Notes under the pieces: generated by a model
What the model saw: only the letters and a program-made list of their open reading frames with translations
The model's database searches: none
What the model was told of the DNA's origin: nothing
Shown here: positions 4,972-6,409 of the stretch, piece after piece
How the letters are laid out: each line of letters opens with the position of its first letter
How positions within the stretch are numbered: position 1 is the stretch's first letter
Position numbers and translations under genes: made by a program
DNA from: Actinomycetota bacterium
Lineage (GTDB): Bacteria; Actinomycetota; Actinomycetes; Nanopelagicales; Nanopelagicaceae
Length of the DNA stretch: 6,409 nucleotides
Assembly (NCBI GenBank): GCA_009704555.1
Contig: WLDY01000037.1
Location: forward strand, 1 to 6,409
Direction of reading: 5' to 3'

Positions 4972-5991
4972 ATGAAAACGGTGCAGAAGAGGCGTCTATC
5001 TTTCGCCGCGCTTGCCATCATCACCGCAAGCCTCCTTGCAGGTTGCTCCCCTGACTCCAGCACAGAGAGCAAAGAGCTGACGATCTACTCCGGTCGAAGC
5101 GAGACCTTCATAGCCCCTTTCTTGGCAGCATTCGAAGCTGAAAGTGGAATCAAGCTCAACGTCCGCTATGGCGATTCTGCAGAACTCGCCGCTCAGATCC
5201 TCGAGGAGGGCGAGAACTCCCCCGCCGACCTCTTCCTCTCCCAGGATGCCGGCTCCCTTGGAGCGGTAGCCGAGGCAGGTCTCCTTGCTGATCTGCCCGC
5301 CGAGATCATCGCCAAGGTACCGACTCGTTTTGCTTCCGCGGATTCGAAGTGGGTTGGAGTGACGGGTCGAGCCCGAGTATTCGCCTACAGTCCAGAGCGC
5401 GTGGGTCAACTCCCCTCTTCGTATCTCGACATGACAAATTCTCGATATCAGGGTCGTTTTGGAATAGCCCCTACCAACTCCTCATTCCAGGCATTCGTCA
5501 CTGCGCTACGCCTTGCCAATGGAGATGGCGCGGCTGAGCAGTGGTTACGGGCTCTCGTGGCCAATGATCCGAAGTACTACGAGAAGAACGCCATGATCGT
5601 TGAAGCGATCGAGAACGGCGAAATCGATCTGGGTCTTGTCAACCATTACTACGTCTTCGAGGTGGCCAAAGCGCTCGGTCGAGAAATCTCGGTCAAGGAT
5701 GGCTTCTTCGCTGATGGAGACCTAGGGAACATGATCAATGTCTCTGGCGCCGGAATTCTTGCCACATCAAAGCGAGGAGATGCTGCTTCGACATTGATCG
5801 AATATCTCCTTCGGGAATCCACTCAGAAGAAGTTCGTTGCAGATACGAAGGAGTACTCACTCCTTGATGGTCTTGCCGGTCCTACTGGGTTGCCAGCACT
5901 GAACGAGATTGCAGCGCCTGCCGTCGACCTCAATGCGCTCCGTGACCTCAAGGCGACACAAGAGCTTCTGATCAAGGTGGGGTTGCTCTGA
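4972..5991 (+). CDS. Iron(III) ABC transporter substrate-binding lipoprotein (FbpA/FutA-like)
   Basis: Probable ferric-iron-binding component of an FbpABC-type importer. The 339 residues begin with a lipoprotein signal: a basic n-region (MKTVQKRRLS), a hydrophobic core (11-20) and lipobox LAGC with C25 as the lipidated cysteine, so the protein should sit on the outer face of the membrane. The mature part is a type 2 periplasmic-binding fold of the ferric family. It has IYSGRSE at the start (38-44), GDSAELAAQILEEG (67-80), DLFLSQDAGSLGA (86-98), and N224-H-Y226-Y227, which corresponds to the adjacent iron-ligand tyrosines of FbpA/FutA. Length is typical and no part is missing. The permease gene follows with an apparent four-base overlap. 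The substrate is inferred from family and the tyrosine pair. Close relatives could bind another metal or a chelate. No IdeR-type box is evident upstream. Confidence 0.9.
   Translation: MKTVQKRRLSFAALAIITASLLAGCSPDSSTESKELTIYSGRSETFIAPFLAAFEAESGIKLNVRYGDSAELAAQILEEGENSPADLFLSQDAGSLGAVAEAGLLADLPAEIIAKVPTRFASADSKWVGVTGRARVFAYSPERVGQLPSSYLDMTNSRYQGRFGIAPTNSSFQAFVTALRLANGDGAAEQWLRALVANDPKYYEKNAMIVEAIENGEIDLGLVNHYYVFEVAKALGREISVKDGFFADGDLGNMINVSGAGILATSKRGDAASTLIEYLLRESTQKKFVADTKEYSLLDGLAGPTGLPALNEIAAPAVDLNALRDLKATQELLIKVGLL
5976..5981 (+). promoter_or_regulatory. Shine-Dalgarno that decides the permease start
   Basis: AAGGTGGGG, with its GGTGGG core at 5976-5981 inside the end of the binding-protein gene, lies six bases before the CTG at 5988. 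It is ideally placed for that codon and too far from the next ordinary start (TTG 6069) to serve it. Confidence 0.5.
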
Positions 5992-6409
5992 CTCTGGCCA
6001 TTGATAGGCCAGAGGTAGGGAAGGCGAAACAGTCACCTTTCCGTCTTGCCGGTCTCGCTCTCACTGCCTTGCTTCTTTCACTAGCGAGCATCCCATTCCT
6101 TTACCTGACTCTTCGCGTTCGAAGCATCTCAGGTGAGGAGTTACTGGCAATCCTGTTTCGACCAAAGACGATCGAGATCATTCTCAACACATTCACCCTC
6201 GCGATCGTCGTTGCCACCCTCGCTGTATTGATTGGGACCCTCTTCGCCAGCCTCATCTTCTCCAGCAACTTTCGCAGTCGCGGCCTTTTGCTCGCCATCT
6301 CAGCGCTCCCCCTTGCCATCCCCTCCTACGTCTTCACCTATTGCTGGATAGCGATCTGGCCAAACTTCAGGGGATTCTGGGCTGCCGCCCTGGTCCTTAC
6401 CTTCAGCAC
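5988..6409 (+). CDS. Iron(III) ABC transporter permease, N-terminal part (FbpB-like); truncated by the window end
   Basis: The frame is open from 5946 to the window end. From 5988 it gives 140 complete codons. Hydrophobic segments lie at about 20-42, 63-91 and 97-123, as in the first helices of the double-length FbpB/ThiP-like permeases. The stretch ALPLAIPSYVFTYCWI (106-121) is characteristic of this family and probably part of the pathway lining. The permease would carry iron released by the upstream binding protein, powered by an ATPase expected further downstream. There is no ATG, GTG or TTG in frame until TTG 6069, inside the first helix. CTG 5988 overlaps the upstream stop as CTGA and has a good Shine-Dalgarno, so I choose it. 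CTG 5994 or ATT 6000 are alternatives, and a sequence error cannot be excluded. Function is confident; the start is not. Confidence 0.88.
   Translation, partial: MTLAIDRPEVGKAKQSPFRLAGLALTALLLSLASIPFLYLTLRVRSISGEELLAILFRPKTIEIILNTFTLAIVVATLAVLIGTLFASLIFSSNFRSRGLLLAISALPLAIPSYVFTYCWIAIWPNFRGFWAAALVLTFS

Noticed and set aside
6101..6319. Minus-strand open frame opposite the permease
   Set aside because: The plus-strand frame encodes clear FbpB-like membrane helices. The antisense product is basic and low in motif content.
1..6409. CRISPR array, insertion sequence, tRNA or other RNA gene, phage attachment site
   Set aside because: No direct repeats with spacers, terminal inverted repeats, transposase motifs or cloverleaf-like segments were seen. 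Gene order is that of a conserved actinobacterial core region.

Overview
The window looks like a chromosomal segment of an actinobacterium (Actinomycetota). The evidence is: a B12-dependent ribonucleotide reductase with the actinobacterial C-terminal cysteine arrangement; the order nrdJ-nrdR-LysM protein-lexA, which matches the Mycobacterium and Streptomyces lexA/nrdR neighbourhood; SOS boxes of the TCGAAC-N4-GTTCGA type; TANNNT-type -10 elements; and an apparently leaderless lexA. Base composition is moderate (I judge it by eye at somewhat over half G+C), lower than in most streptomycetes or mycobacteria. I cannot name a genus.

Minus-strand block (about 100-4071). Read right to left, this holds a small membrane-anchored LysM protein (4071 to 3670), nrdR (3509 to 2961) and nrdJ (2933 to 144), closed by a strong intrinsic terminator (131 to 100). 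NrdR is the Zn-ribbon/ATP-cone repressor of ribonucleotide reductase genes, and NrdJ is the enzyme it probably controls. Upstream of nrdR lie two NrdR-box-like 16-mers exactly 31 bp apart that flank a plausible promoter, so nrdRJ looks autoregulated by dNTP/ATP status.

Divergent control region (4072-4204). The LysM gene and lexA are divergently transcribed. The interval holds two near-consensus SOS boxes. One lies at the predicted start of LysM transcription and the other overlaps the -35 of the predicted lexA promoter. The inference is that LexA represses itself and the LysM protein. By position and architecture the latter belongs with YneA (Bacillus) and ChiZ/Rv2719c (Mycobacterium), SOS-induced proteins that delay division.

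Plus-strand block (4205-6409). lexA (4205-4858) is followed, from its own promoter, by an iron(III)-type ABC importer: a lipoprotein binding protein (4972-5991) and the N-terminal part of an FbpB-like permease (from about 5988, cut by the window end). The permease has no ATG, GTG or TTG start before its first membrane segment. A CTG overlapping the upstream stop, behind a good Shine-Dalgarno, is the best start.

Together the left two thirds form a compact DNA-damage and dNTP-supply module: repressor, division brake, RNR regulator and RNR. The right third is an unrelated iron-uptake operon. I saw no mobile element, CRISPR array, RNA gene or clearly new system. The points worth a second look are regulatory and translational.
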